DNA of 56,176 nucleotides from Candidatus Omnitrophota bacterium. Its GTDB lineage: Bacteria; Omnitrophota; Gorgyraeia; 2-01-FULL-45-10. Shown here one piece after another: positions 10,101-17,747 of this stretch; the first letter of the stretch is position 1; each line of letters starts with the position of its first letter. The DNA lies in NCBI GenBank assembly GCA_016929115.1, contig JAFGJL010000079.1:1-56176 (forward strand), read 5' to 3'. The notes under the pieces are model-generated. The model saw only the letters and a program-made list of their open reading frames with translations, did not search any database and was not told the origin of the DNA. Position numbers and translations under genes: made by a program.

Positions 10101-10323
10101 TGACCGTCCCGACCGCTTCCTCGACCGGCTTGGTGATCAGGGTCTCTATCTCTTCGGGCGCGGCGTTCTCGTAAGGAGTGATGACAGTCAGTTGCGGATA
10201 AACGATCTGTGGGAAGAGCTCCTGGGGAAGGAGCTCTAGCGATATGATGCCGAAAATAAGTATGCCCGTGACGATCATGATGACCGTTACAGGCCTTTCG
10301 ACGGAGAATCTGGCTAGGTTCAT
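7138..10323 (-). CDS. RND efflux transporter, HAE1-like (subunit 1 of a pair)
   Basis: This 1061-aa RND pump has a canonical arrangement: N-terminal FSVERPVTVIMIVTG, a standard TM2-TM3 spacing, and the TM4 signature LVDCAIVVVEN. The C-terminal repeat ends in a basic tail (KVFKRKKK). Tandem RND genes after one fusion-protein gene resemble MdtBC-type heteromeric pumps; that comparison is inference. A good Shine-Dalgarno sequence (AAGAAGG, 7 bases before ATG) supports the start at 10323. A strong inverted repeat lies just upstream, between this gene and the fusion-protein gene. Confidence 0.94.
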   Translation of the reverse strand: MNLARFSVERPVTVIMIVTGILIFGIISLELLPQELFPQIVYPQLTVITPYENAAPEEIETLITKPVEEAVGTVSGVKRIHSISREGLSMVIAEFGWNQNINFAALGMREKIDLIKERLPREAEEPVVLPFNPFDKPILILSVTTSIERSPVLLRELIRRMIKDELEKVEGVASATISGGLEREIQVDVSQDKIFARNIPILDVSKAVTNANLNYPAGTIKESFYEYLIRTLGEFEYVRDIENIAVGSEAATGQEGPYRGQPEMSMAQRSPISRDRRLIYLRDVATVTDTVKERTSYSRYNGRENLSIAIQKQALGNTVRTISKVKKKLEEMRPDIPKDIDIAVVYDQSEFIKSSIAGVWNAAWQGGVLVFLVLYYFLRNFWSAFIVTLTIPISVMSTFALMFFSGVTINMMSLGGLAFGVGSLVDCAIVVVENIFRHMQMGESPKDAAVAGANEVTVAISGSILTTIVVFLPLIFVVGIIGQISKDFALTVTFSLLASLVASMTIIPLLSSRGVKMGKGVTLEDENDLSKLDTTGAMAKLRKFYGGLLQVYIAQRKKAYSLTFMIFLASMSLFIFMDKELMPKVDTGQFMIKIDMPAGTRVDVTNALSDAIEKYILTIPQVDNVNTTVGSSREATTKHVLERLGPHQAEIAINLKKKRKLKTNDVVQIIKNHIGGMDVGDARIEYGLQENVLATGFAAAAPVTIDIKGPKLNKLESLAREIQKRLSGIPGVYGVKSDMAEASPETKIFIDKDRASLYGLSVTDIAQTALIGLKGVIASKFKEKGQEFNIRVRMQEKDRDDFAKLGRLQIQSPSGISVPLSNVARFGKGKGPSEIKRSNQQRTVLVYANIYDRPLKDVTQDVNAMLDGLDVPKDYTVKLAGQTEEMKESFVSLQNAITAAFLLVYMIMAALFESLWQPLIIMFTIPLSLIGVAVALFVTRTSVSAYVLMGVGVLGGIVVNNAIVLIDCINLFLSKGMSVRDAVVNSSKIRLRPILMTSVTTILGLVPMAFLGGEGSELRAPMAITVMGGLAISTFLTLIVIPTLYLTVTEWRDKVFKRKKK

Positions 10324-10355
10324 GGCAAAACCTTCTTAAAATAGGTAAAATAGGT

Positions 10356-10423
10356 AAAATAGGGACAGACACCTATTTTATAGGTCGCGATAGACGCAGA
10401 AAATAGGTGTCTGTCCCTATTTT
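10356..10423. repeat. REP-like inverted repeat with 24-bp perfect arms
   Basis: Arms at 10356-10379 and 10400-10423 are perfect reverse complements containing GGGACAGACACC, separated by 20 bases. The left arm is preceded by two partial copies of AAAATAGGT. The right arm ends on the first base of the fusion-protein stop codon. GGGACAGACACC-type palindromes are, as I recall, dispersed repeats in many bacteria and sometimes linked to RAYT transposases; none is seen here. In the mRNA it would form a large intercistronic hairpin. Confidence 0.85.
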
Positions 10424-11718
10424 CAAATAAGGCCTTCCTGGACTTCCGCTATCTCGACTTTTGTCTTGTCTTTCAACTCTTCCTGTATCTCGACAATGAT
10501 GAGTTCGTCCTCTTTAAGCCCTTCCGCTATCTCGACAAGGTCCTGAGTCATATACCCGACTTTAACCTTTCTTATCTCCACAATCCCGTATTCGACCCTT
10601 TCCTCCGGCTTCAGCTCGGGCTTCGGCGCCTCTTTCTTCTTACCCAGGCCGAAGAATCCCCTCTTTCCCTTCGGAGCCTTTTCGGCACCCTCCTGTTGGG
10701 GCTCTTCCTTATTTACGACGTACACAAAATAATCCTGCTCTTTTTTCTTGAGCGCGGACGACGGGATGACAAGGGCGTCTTTCTTCTCGTAAGTAGCGAT
10801 GAGCGCTCTGACGAACATGCCGGGCTTTAAAAGCTCGTCTCTATTCTCAAGCTCGACCTTGATGACCTCGGTCCTCGAGCGCCCTTCGATGATGGGCGCC
10901 ATGCGGTCGACCACGCCGCTGAACGTTTTCGTCGGGTAGGCATCGACGAACACTTCGGCCCTCTGGCCGAGCGCCACCTTCGGGATGTCCCTCTCGATGA
11001 TATTGAACTCGGCATAAACCTTGTCGATCGTGATGAACGTGCCTATCCTCTGCTCGTAGCTGGGGTTAAAATAGCTGCCGACATCCATCAGTTTGGAACC
11101 GAGTAGCCCGTTCGACATCGCGTAGATATTGGTCTTGTCAAGCTCGCTCTTGGCCGATTCGTACTCCAACTTTGACTGGTCGAGCTTGATCTGGTTTATT
11201 GCCCCTATTTCGAAGAGTTTTTGCTGCTTATTGAGCTCCACCTCGGCGTATTTCAGCTTCAGGAGCGCGTCCCTCTGGACAAGGCTCGCTATGATGTCGC
11301 CCTCCTGCACCCTTTCTCCCTCCTCAAAGTTGAAGCTTTCGACGATGCCCGGCACCTGGAACTTAAGGTCTATCTCCTTAAAGCCTTTGACGTTCCCCAT
11401 CGCCGGCAGCGTATCCTTAAAATCAGTCCGCTTTATCTTCATGACCTTGACCGGTATCGCCTCTTCCTCGAACGTGATCGCCGCGGCCTTCTTCGCGGCT
11501 TCCGGCTTCTTCTTAAAGAGCGCCTTTTGGACGTTGCCGAACATGCGCGCCAGGATTATCAGGGCGACGATCGCTATCAACAGGGTAAATATGAATTTCT
11601 TTTTCGCCGCCGGAGTCTTCAGGTCAGGCCTGGGTATCTTCGCTTTTACAAGGAGGCCTTTGATCTTCAAAGCGAAACCGGCCAAAAGAGTCTTCATTTT
11701 CGCCATCATTTCTTTCAT
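10423..11718 (-). CDS. Periplasmic membrane-fusion protein (RND adaptor)
   Basis: This 431-aa adaptor links the RND pumps to the outer-membrane channel. A membrane anchor lies at about residues 42-61 (FIFTLLIAIVALIILARMFG), followed by the lipoyl/hairpin/beta-barrel order of HlyD/AcrA proteins: VPGIVESFNFEEGERVQEGDIIA, a short alpha-hairpin, then GQRAEVFVDAYPTKTFSGVV. An insert rich in Lys, Pro and Glu (about residues 335-375) interrupts the membrane-proximal domain, which is unusual. A Shine-Dalgarno AAGGGG precedes the ATG. It sits 12 bases after the TolC-like gene. Confidence 0.92.
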   Translation of the reverse strand: MKEMMAKMKTLLAGFALKIKGLLVKAKIPRPDLKTPAAKKKFIFTLLIAIVALIILARMFGNVQKALFKKKPEAAKKAAAITFEEEAIPVKVMKIKRTDFKDTLPAMGNVKGFKEIDLKFQVPGIVESFNFEEGERVQEGDIIASLVQRDALLKLKYAEVELNKQQKLFEIGAINQIKLDQSKLEYESAKSELDKTNIYAMSNGLLGSKLMDVGSYFNPSYEQRIGTFITIDKVYAEFNIIERDIPKVALGQRAEVFVDAYPTKTFSGVVDRMAPIIEGRSRTEVIKVELENRDELLKPGMFVRALIATYEKKDALVIPSSALKKKEQDYFVYVVNKEEPQQEGAEKAPKGKRGFFGLGKKKEAPKPELKPEERVEYGIVEIRKVKVGYMTQDLVEIAEGLKEDELIIVEIQEELKDKTKVEIAEVQEGLI

Positions 11719-11730
11719 ATACGCTGCCCC

Positions 11731-13683
11731 TTATTTTTTCGCGGCACTTCCCGGTTCCTCTTCAAGCTTCAGGTAATCCTCGAGGCCGACCGCCTTGTTT
11801 ATGCTCGCCACAGAAACGTAGTAATCGTTCATCGCCTGCGAATGGCCGAACTTCTCCTGGCCCAGCTTTGTCATGCTCTCTATGACGTCAGAATCGAGCG
11901 CCTCATCCATCTGCCGCCTGAACTTCATGAACTCCAGGTCCTTGGTCTGGTATTCGACCTTCTTTAACGCTGTGTCTATCTCTATCAGGGATTTCTGGTA
12001 ATTGAAGCACCCCTCCTTGACCTCGAGCGTGACGTCCTGCTTTACTTTGACGAACTCCTGTTTTGCCCTGCTGAGGTCTATGTCCGCGGACTGTTTGTCA
12101 GAGAAGTATTTGAGGTTGTCCAGGAGGTTCAGTGTCACTGTCGTCGTCGTGGCTTGCGTGCCCTGGTACGTGCTCACGACCGGCACCCATTGTTCTCTAG
12201 TCTGCGAATATTCCATGGTGTTGCCCCAGGCCGGCATGCTGGCTTTTATGCCTGCATACCACTGCTGGCTGAGCTTCCGCTCCACATCCCCCGTGACCGG
12301 CGTATAATCGAAATCCTCCGCGACGTAATGCTCTTTCGCCATGCCCCAGTTGCCCATGAAGTCGATCTTGGGCCAGCCCTTCGCCTTCGCGACGTCCTTC
12401 TCGTATTTGTAATATTCTATGCTCATCGCGTTTATCGCTATTTCCGGCCTGTACATGAAGGCGGCCCGGAGCGTCCGCTCGAAATCCACGTTAAAACGCC
12501 TGAACTTGAACTTAGGCGCGATGCTCACGCGGTCATTGGGAGCCAGGTACATCGCCTGCTTCAGGATCAGCTCGGCCACTTCGACGTCACCTTCGGCCGA
12601 AACAAGCTGAAAATGCGTCTGGTTGGTCTTTGCCTCGACGTTCAGCGCCTCTATCTTTGAGACGAGGCCCTCTTCCGCCTCTTTCTTTGTCATCCCCGCG
12701 ATCTTGCCTATCTCCGCGGCAAGCTCCTTCTGGACCCTCAGGTTCTCGACGGATTTGGCGAGCGAGAAATACGCCCTCCTCACCTGGAGCACCAGCTCGT
12801 TCCTTATGCGATCGTAATCCTTCTTGACAATTGACAAGTTAGTCTCAGCTTGCTTCATCGTGAAGAAAAGCTCGCCGCCGTGGAATATGGGCTGCTGGCC
12901 TTCCATATATTCCTTCTTGCCGTAATACCTCTGCCCGTTGATCCTGCCGGTATATTCCTGCCAGACGGCCTTGAAGGTCGGGAGCATGTTGCGCCGCGCT
13001 TCCCACACACGCATCTCGGCAAGCTTCACGCTCTTGGTCGCGACCTGCAGTTGAAGGCTGTTCGCTACGGCCGTCTCTATGCACTCGTCAAGGCTCATGA
13101 GGGTCGGCTCCTTCGGCGCCTCGCCCTCTCCGATGTAGCCCACATCCTTATACCAGCGCGCCTTCTGCTCCTGCCTGGCCTCTTGCTTCCTTAATGCCGC
13201 TTCCGCCTTGCGCTTCTTTCCGGCTTCGAGCTGCTCCTTTTTGCGCTCAGCGGCCGCGGCCTTTTTCTTCGCTTGGCGGACCAACCTTTCCTGCTCGGCC
13301 TCTGCCTTGCGCTTCTTTTCTTCCGCCAGTTTTGCCTCGGCTGCCGCCTCTCTTTTGAGGCGCTCGACCTCTTCTTTTTCGGCTCGAAGCGCCTTCTTTC
13401 TAGCCTCAGCCTCGATGCGCGCCTCTTCCAGCAGCTCTTTTTCCAGCCTCTTTGCCTCTTCCTTTGCGGCGCGCTCCCATTCTTCACGCTCGGCTTTTGA
13501 CTTTTCGGCAAGCTCCTTTTCCTGACGCGCAAGAAGCTCTTCTTCGAGGGAGGCTTTTCCGGCCTCCGCTGCCTGCGCCAACACCGGTCCGCGGCACGGA
13601 AAAGAATAGGCGCTAAAAATGGTTATCGAGCATACTATACCTATAGTTGCGAGTCGCTTAATGTGCGCTGCTATCATTTTCAT
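11731..13683 (-). CDS. TolC-like outer-membrane channel with N-terminal coiled coil
   Basis: This 650-aa protein starts with a signal peptide (residues about 1-38, ending near VLAQAAEA). Residues about 40-175 are an uninterrupted Glu/Lys/Ala/Arg-rich coiled coil, and residues about 190-640 form an outer-membrane efflux (OEP) domain beginning MSLDECIETAVANSLQL. The coiled-coil extension is not part of ordinary TolC proteins (usually about 430-490 aa) and may span periplasm or bind peptidoglycan; that is inference. The start is supported by GAGGT 8 bases upstream. It forms the exit duct for the adjacent pump. Confidence 0.9.
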   Translation of the reverse strand: MKMIAAHIKRLATIGIVCSITIFSAYSFPCRGPVLAQAAEAGKASLEEELLARQEKELAEKSKAEREEWERAAKEEAKRLEKELLEEARIEAEARKKALRAEKEEVERLKREAAAEAKLAEEKKRKAEAEQERLVRQAKKKAAAAERKKEQLEAGKKRKAEAALRKQEARQEQKARWYKDVGYIGEGEAPKEPTLMSLDECIETAVANSLQLQVATKSVKLAEMRVWEARRNMLPTFKAVWQEYTGRINGQRYYGKKEYMEGQQPIFHGGELFFTMKQAETNLSIVKKDYDRIRNELVLQVRRAYFSLAKSVENLRVQKELAAEIGKIAGMTKKEAEEGLVSKIEALNVEAKTNQTHFQLVSAEGDVEVAELILKQAMYLAPNDRVSIAPKFKFRRFNVDFERTLRAAFMYRPEIAINAMSIEYYKYEKDVAKAKGWPKIDFMGNWGMAKEHYVAEDFDYTPVTGDVERKLSQQWYAGIKASMPAWGNTMEYSQTREQWVPVVSTYQGTQATTTTVTLNLLDNLKYFSDKQSADIDLSRAKQEFVKVKQDVTLEVKEGCFNYQKSLIEIDTALKKVEYQTKDLEFMKFRRQMDEALDSDVIESMTKLGQEKFGHSQAMNDYYVSVASINKAVGLEDYLKLEEEPGSAAKK

Positions 13684-13701
13684 TAATTCATACCTCTATA
13701 A

Positions 13702-14067
13702 TCAGGCGACCGTGCCTTCGGCGCCGGTTTTGCCATGGCCCTCTTGAGCCCTCTTCTTCCTGTATTCCCTCATATAGTCCTTCATATACTGCCGGTGCCG
13801 GTCCCTGTGTTCTTCGCGGTAAAGCTTGAGGTACTCCTGGTGCTTCTTGCGCCAGTCAAGGGACCGCTGCCTGCACGTCTCTTTCCATGACGTGTCCTGG
13901 CTCTCCTTATATTTGAAGTAATTGGGGTTGCGGTTCCGCCATTTTTTCATGTTGTCGAGCTGACGCTGGTACTGGCATTCAAGGGACGAGCAAACGGTCT
14001 GGTTGGAACGGTATTTGTTCGGAATAAAAGACTTTCCGCAGATCTTACATGTCCTTTCTTCGGCCAT
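13702..14067 (-). CDS. Small zinc-ribbon-like protein, function unknown
   Basis: This 121-aa protein has an N-terminal CKICGKSF plus a second Cys pair (VCSSLEC), which looks like a four-Cys zinc site within the first 32 residues. A long basic helix rich in Arg, Lys and Tyr follows (MKDYMREYRKKRAQ). Short proteins of this kind are, as I recall, often found next to transposases or recombinases, but here it lies inside the efflux operon between the ROK regulator and the TolC-like gene. It could bind nucleic acid; no function is claimed. Confidence 0.75.
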   Translation of the reverse strand: MAEERTCKICGKSFIPNKYRSNQTVCSSLECQYQRQLDNMKKWRNRNPNYFKYKESQDTSWKETCRQRSLDWRKKHQEYLKLYREEHRDRHRQYMKDYMREYRKKRAQEGHGKTGAEGTVA

Positions 14068-14082
14068 ATATTACCTTTCTTT

Positions 14083-15246
14083 TTAAGCTTTTAAGAAGAC
14101 TTCCCTCACTGCTAGGGAAGCCGCCCCCAGGCTAACCGCATCCGCGCCGAGGGCGCTCGGTATTATCTTCACCATTTCAGCCTGTTCCCGGAACGCGAAC
14201 TTCTTTACCGCGTCCCGTATCGGGCCCAGGACAAGCTCTCCGGCCTTTTCGATGCCTCCGCCGACGACGACCATCTCGGGGTTGAAGAGGTTCACAAGGT
14301 AGGCGATGCGCACTCCGAGGTTCTTGCCGGCGTTTTCTACGATGTAAGAAGCGATCTCATCGCGCCCGATTGCCGCCTGTATGACGACGTCAAGCGAGAT
14401 ATTCTCCATCTTGCCTTTCGCGAGCGCCACCATGGTGGTCCCGACGCCTTTTTCGATCTCGGCCTTCGCGGTCTCGGTGATGCATATCCCGGACCCCCAC
14501 GGCCGCAGGTACTGGGCGTCGCGCGCGAAGATGCTCTCCTCTTTTGTCCGGTATTCGTGGTAAAGCTCTATCTCACCGGCTGTCCCTCCGGCGCCGAAAT
14601 ATATATCGCCGCTTACCACTATGCCGCAACCGCTGTCGGAATACATATAGAGGAGGTCCTCGACGTCAGCGTCGGCATTGAGCTTCTTTTCGCCGTAGGC
14701 CGCGCAGGCGGCGTCGCTTCCGATATATGTCCCGATCCCGACCTTATTTATGGCATCCCTGAGCGCCCAATCATTTACCGCGACCCCGACCCCCATCGCC
14801 TTGACAGCGCCCTTTTCGACGCCCGCCTTGCCGCAGAGGTCGGCCACGAGTTTCTTGAGCGCTGTTACAAGCTCATCGGCGCTGCCGGCCGGCCGCTCAG
14901 ATTCTGCCTTTGCTACGGGTTTTAACGAAATGTCTATCATAGCTGCGCGCAATTTAGCGGCGCCGACATCGATGCCGATCGCGTAAGCGCCTTTCGTATT
15001 CAGCTCGACAAGCTCGGCGCGCCTGCCGCCGCTCGAAACGTCCGGGCCTGTTTCGACGACAATATTCTCATCCATGAATTTCTTGACATAATTGGAGATG
15101 GAGACGATGTTGATATCCGTGACTTTGGATATGTCGGCCCTTGATATACGGCCTTCTTTTCTGATGAGTTCGAGGATAGTAAGGTTCTTCCGCTCCTTGT
15201 CTGAAAGGGCATGATGGCTGAAGAGACCTTCGCGGTTTTTTTCCAT
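14083..15246 (-). CDS. ROK-family transcriptional repressor
   Basis: This 387-aa protein has an N-terminal winged helix (LTILELIRKEGRISRADISKV, about residues 21-85) and a C-terminal ROK sugar-kinase-like fold (GIDVGAAKLRAAMID; VVVGGGIEKAGELV). The usual ROK zinc motif (CxCGxxGCxE) is not visible; the region reads YLRPWGSGICITETAKAE. That suggests altered ligand sensing or zinc independence. As first gene of the efflux operon, with a palindrome at its own transcription start, it probably autoregulates and controls pump expression. The inducer is unknown. Confidence 0.9.
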   Translation of the reverse strand: MEKNREGLFSHHALSDKERKNLTILELIRKEGRISRADISKVTDINIVSISNYVKKFMDENIVVETGPDVSSGGRRAELVELNTKGAYAIGIDVGAAKLRAAMIDISLKPVAKAESERPAGSADELVTALKKLVADLCGKAGVEKGAVKAMGVGVAVNDWALRDAINKVGIGTYIGSDAACAAYGEKKLNADADVEDLLYMYSDSGCGIVVSGDIYFGAGGTAGEIELYHEYRTKEESIFARDAQYLRPWGSGICITETAKAEIEKGVGTTMVALAKGKMENISLDVVIQAAIGRDEIASYIVENAGKNLGVRIAYLVNLFNPEMVVVGGGIEKAGELVLGPIRDAVKKFAFREQAEMVKIIPSALGADAVSLGAASLAVREVFLKA

Positions 15247-15265
15247 TATGTTATCCTAACTTAAT

Positions 15266-15280
15266 AGTTAGTAACTAACT
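15266..15280. promoter_or_regulatory. Palindromic operator candidate for the ROK repressor
   Basis: AGTTAGTAACTAACT is a perfect 15-bp palindrome that begins one base after the predicted transcription start and lies 20 bases before the ROK start codon. Position and symmetry fit a repressor site. Binding is inferred. Confidence 0.6.
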
Positions 15281-15287
15281 TTTTTTA

Positions 15288-15316
15288 AGTATACTTTATA
15301 TTGGAACAAATGTCAA
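15288..15316 (-). promoter_or_regulatory. Sigma70-type promoter of the efflux operon
   Basis: On the minus strand TTGACA (15311-15316), a 17-base spacer and TATACT (15288-15293) form a near-consensus promoter. It is the only promoter I see for the six-gene block 3962-15246. Confidence 0.8.
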
Positions 15317-15332
15317 TCCATAATTCTAAAAT

Positions 15333-15391
15333 AAAAAACCCCGCTGTCATCTTTAGATTGTTCTAACCCAAAGACATCTACGGGGTTTTTT
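15333..15391 (-). terminator. Intrinsic terminator of the polysaccharide operon
   Basis: On the minus strand AAAAAACCCCG ... CGGGGTTTTTT forms a hairpin whose outer stem is C/G-rich and followed by a T-tract, starting 7 bases after the wecA-like stop. Partial inner pairing (AAAG/CTTT) extends it. The flanking A- and T-tracts make it potentially bidirectional. Confidence 0.8.
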
Positions 15392-15397
15392 AAGCGA

Positions 15398-16447
15398 TTA
15401 TTGCTCGTCAGTCCACCCGCTCTGGCGGCGGCTGCCGATGACGATGAGGACGCCTATTATGATAAAGATGATCGCCGCCTGCGAGAGGGTAAAGAAAGCT
15501 TCGATGAAACTATTACGGCTCACCATGAGCGCGCTTAATCCCAGCGCGAACGTGACGAGATATATGAAGAGAACGGCGCCGGTCCTTGTAAGGCCGAGCT
15601 CGACTAAATAATGGTGAAAATGGTCCCTTCCGCCGTATTTGAGCCACTCCACGAACGTCTTGACCCTGCCCTGGGCTATCCTCATTATGGTAGTGAAGAC
15701 CATATCAAATATCGGCACGCCGAGTATCAGTATGGGGATCGATATCTTCACGATGCTGTCCTCGGCCCAAGAGCCCGTGGTGGCTATGGAGGCGATGGTG
15801 AAGCCCAAAAGGGTGCTCCCCGCGTCCCCGAGGAATATCTTGGCGTGTTTGAAATTATAGGGCAGGAACCCCAGGCATGAGGCCATCAGGGCTACCGATA
15901 AAAGGGCTATCTGGGATTGCCCGGTCTTGAACAATATGACCGCGAAGAAGAAAAGATTAATGGCCGCGGAGCCGGTCGCCAGCCCATCCATGCCGTCGAG
16001 ATAATTGCAAGCGTTCGTGACACCCACTATCCAGAAGAGGGTAATGACGATCTCTAGCGCATCCCAATATATGCCATGCGGAAGGAACTCGATGCGCTGG
16101 CCGAAGATGATGACGATGTAAGCGGCGATTATCTGGACCAAAAGGCGGAACTGGGCGCTTAATTTCCATATATCGTCGGCCAGCCCCAGCAGGAAGATCA
16201 TGGTCGAGCCGACCAGAAGCGGCAGATACAGGCAGGCGCTCTTCGGGTTGAGCGCAAGGCCGGCGATGAGCCCCAGGTATATCGCCGCGCCGCCCAAAAG
16301 CGGCATCACCTTCCTGTGGATCTTGCGCGCATCCGGCATATCGACGATCTTCAGCCTTACAGCCAGTATCCGTAAGGCTGGAGTGGCAACATACGCCACC
16401 AGGAACGAGCTCAGTATTGTTATGCAAACCTGTACCGGTTCCGCCAT
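15398..16447 (-). CDS. Polyprenyl-phosphate GlcNAc-1-phosphate transferase (WecA/MraY family)
   Basis: This multi-pass membrane enzyme transfers a sugar-1-phosphate from a UDP-sugar to undecaprenyl phosphate, the first step in building a lipid-linked glycan. Motifs visible are DMPDARKIH, LLGLADD (Asp pair), NACNYLDGMDGLATG and KIFLGDAGSTLLGF, plus GGRDHFHHYL near the C-terminus. The tracked ORF starts at 16540 inside the upstream gene. I choose the ATG at 16447 (MAEPVQV, 349 aa), which follows that gene's stop by 8 bases and has an AAAAGGG site. It is the last gene of the operon. WecA versus TagO/RgpG substrate type cannot be told. Confidence 0.92.
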   Translation of the reverse strand: MAEPVQVCITILSSFLVAYVATPALRILAVRLKIVDMPDARKIHRKVMPLLGGAAIYLGLIAGLALNPKSACLYLPLLVGSTMIFLLGLADDIWKLSAQFRLLVQIIAAYIVIIFGQRIEFLPHGIYWDALEIVITLFWIVGVTNACNYLDGMDGLATGSAAINLFFFAVILFKTGQSQIALLSVALMASCLGFLPYNFKHAKIFLGDAGSTLLGFTIASIATTGSWAEDSIVKISIPILILGVPIFDMVFTTIMRIAQGRVKTFVEWLKYGGRDHFHHYLVELGLTRTGAVLFIYLVTFALGLSALMVSRNSFIEAFFTLSQAAIIFIIIGVLIVIGSRRQSGWTDEQ

Positions 16448-16455
16448 ATGCCCTT

Positions 16456-17073
16456 TTAACTTATTTTCCTTAATACGCGCAGGGACCTGAAGCCTTCGGC
16501 ATATTTTACCCTGCCTTGAAAACCCCGGAAAGTGGCGCACGACTTGGCGCTTTCCAGGATAGTGAGGTTCCTGACCCTCGTCTTGTCTATCTGCGAGTTG
16601 TGGAGCTCCAGAAGGTGTAATTTCTTGTCGAGCACGTCTTCGATATCGACAAACGTGGCCGGGTCAAAATTATATGTCGTCGGAACTTCGAAAAAGAGCA
16701 CCTCGTGCACATACCTGGTCGCAGATATAGCCGCAAGGGCCACTCCGCGGTGGTCCTGATGGATGTCTTCGTGATAATTCAAGAACACGATATCCGGCTT
16801 GACCTTCTGGACGACACCGTCTATCTTCCATATGAGCTGCCTGCTACTCGTCACTTCGGTATCGATAAAATCCCCCCAGAAGACCTCCCTCGCGCCCATG
16901 GACTTAGCCGATTCCTGCTGCTCCTTTCGCCTCGTGCCGGGCTCCCCGCCAAAACTTCCATCCGTCGCGATGAAAAGGTCCACGTTGTGGCCGGCCCGAG
17001 CGTATTTTATGAGGGTCCCGCCGCAGCCGAATTCTATATCATCCGGATGGGCCCCGATCGCCAGTATGTTCAT
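16456..17073 (-). CDS. LmbE/PIG-L-family N-deacetylase
   Basis: This 205-aa enzyme has the zinc-binding motif AHPDD (GAHPDDIEFGCGG) near the N-terminus and HEDIHQDHRG further on, typical of deacetylases acting on GlcNAc-containing substrates. The long 5' extension in the ORF track is rejected: the ATG at 17073 overlaps the upstream stop as ATGA and is preceded by GGGAGG. It probably deacetylates an amino sugar in the polysaccharide or its nucleotide or lipid precursor; the exact substrate is inferred only from context. Confidence 0.9.
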   Translation of the reverse strand: MNILAIGAHPDDIEFGCGGTLIKYARAGHNVDLFIATDGSFGGEPGTRRKEQQESAKSMGAREVFWGDFIDTEVTSSRQLIWKIDGVVQKVKPDIVFLNYHEDIHQDHRGVALAAISATRYVHEVLFFEVPTTYNFDPATFVDIEDVLDKKLHLLELHNSQIDKTRVRNLTILESAKSCATFRGFQGRVKYAEGFRSLRVLRKIS

Positions 17074-17747
17074 GTAATAAACCTCCCTTCGTTGAAAAGC
17101 AGGTCCAGCGCCGACATGTAAGGAATAAAATCGCTCTTGTCTTTCATGAACTGCTGCCTGTATACGGGATGCTTGTAATCCTGGTAGGCAAGCTTTATCC
17201 CGGCCCGGCCGAACTTTTCCTCGTCGAGATAATCCCTGCCTCCGGCGCCGGAAAGATATGTATCCGCCTTCAGCTTTCGGCATATATCGATGATGCGGTC
17301 CGTCTTGGCCGAGCGTATATCGAGTTCCGCCTCGAAGGAAAGCGGCGTGGATATGGAAAATTTTTCCAGTAAATATTTTATGATGTGCGTGCTGAGATCC
17401 GTGAGCCGCTCCCACTGCCTCTTGTAAACATCCTCAAAGAACGGAAAATGCTCATTGAAAAACGGCGCCCGGCCGTACCAGGACCTAAGGCTCTCCAGAT
17501 GCTGATTTTGCCAACCGGCGGAATTATCGATAAGGACATCGCATATCTTCTGCCGCTCGCCGTGACGGGATACCACCGGCACGGTCAGCCACATCCACCC
17601 GTCCTTGGTCCTGATCTTGTTGCGGTTCTGGAATTCGCGTTCCTTGTACTGGACCCGGTCCAAAAAGACGAAGGCGTCGCTTTTGGCTATCTTATCGAAA
17701 TATCCCAGCCACGGCAGGTACTGAGGCTGGTGCACTGCTACTATCAT
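17070..17747 (-). CDS. WbqC-family protein
   Basis: This 225-aa protein carries the family's N-terminal signature (AVHQPQYLPWLGYFDKI) and the central LTVPVV and YLSGAGGRDYLDE segments. WbqC proteins are found in O-antigen and glycolipid loci and are thought to act as N-acyl or related transferases on sugar precursors; the reaction is not firmly established. It overlaps both neighbours by 4 bases, so it is translationally coupled to the GT4 gene before it and the deacetylase after it. That pairing suggests sequential processing of an amino sugar. Confidence 0.88.
   Translation of the reverse strand: MIVAVHQPQYLPWLGYFDKIAKSDAFVFLDRVQYKEREFQNRNKIRTKDGWMWLTVPVVSRHGERQKICDVLIDNSAGWQNQHLESLRSWYGRAPFFNEHFPFFEDVYKRQWERLTDLSTHIIKYLLEKFSISTPLSFEAELDIRSAKTDRIIDICRKLKADTYLSGAGGRDYLDEEKFGRAGIKLAYQDYKHPVYRQQFMKDKSDFIPYMSALDLLFNEGRFIT

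Noticed and set aside
3960-10400. Many plus-strand and alternative-frame ORFs of 60-260 aa across the two RND genes
   Set aside because: They lie opposite long, well-recognised genes, have skewed composition (Ser/Arg/Leu-rich) and no family features; GC-rich shadows.
10356-10423. Simple rho-independent terminator
   Set aside because: Arms are A/T-flanked but it lies within an operon whose downstream genes have no other promoter; better described as a REP-like repeat.
16456-17415. LmbE ORF with a 114-residue N-terminal extension
   Set aside because: The extension overlaps the WbqC gene; GGGAGG and ATGA overlap support the start at 17073.
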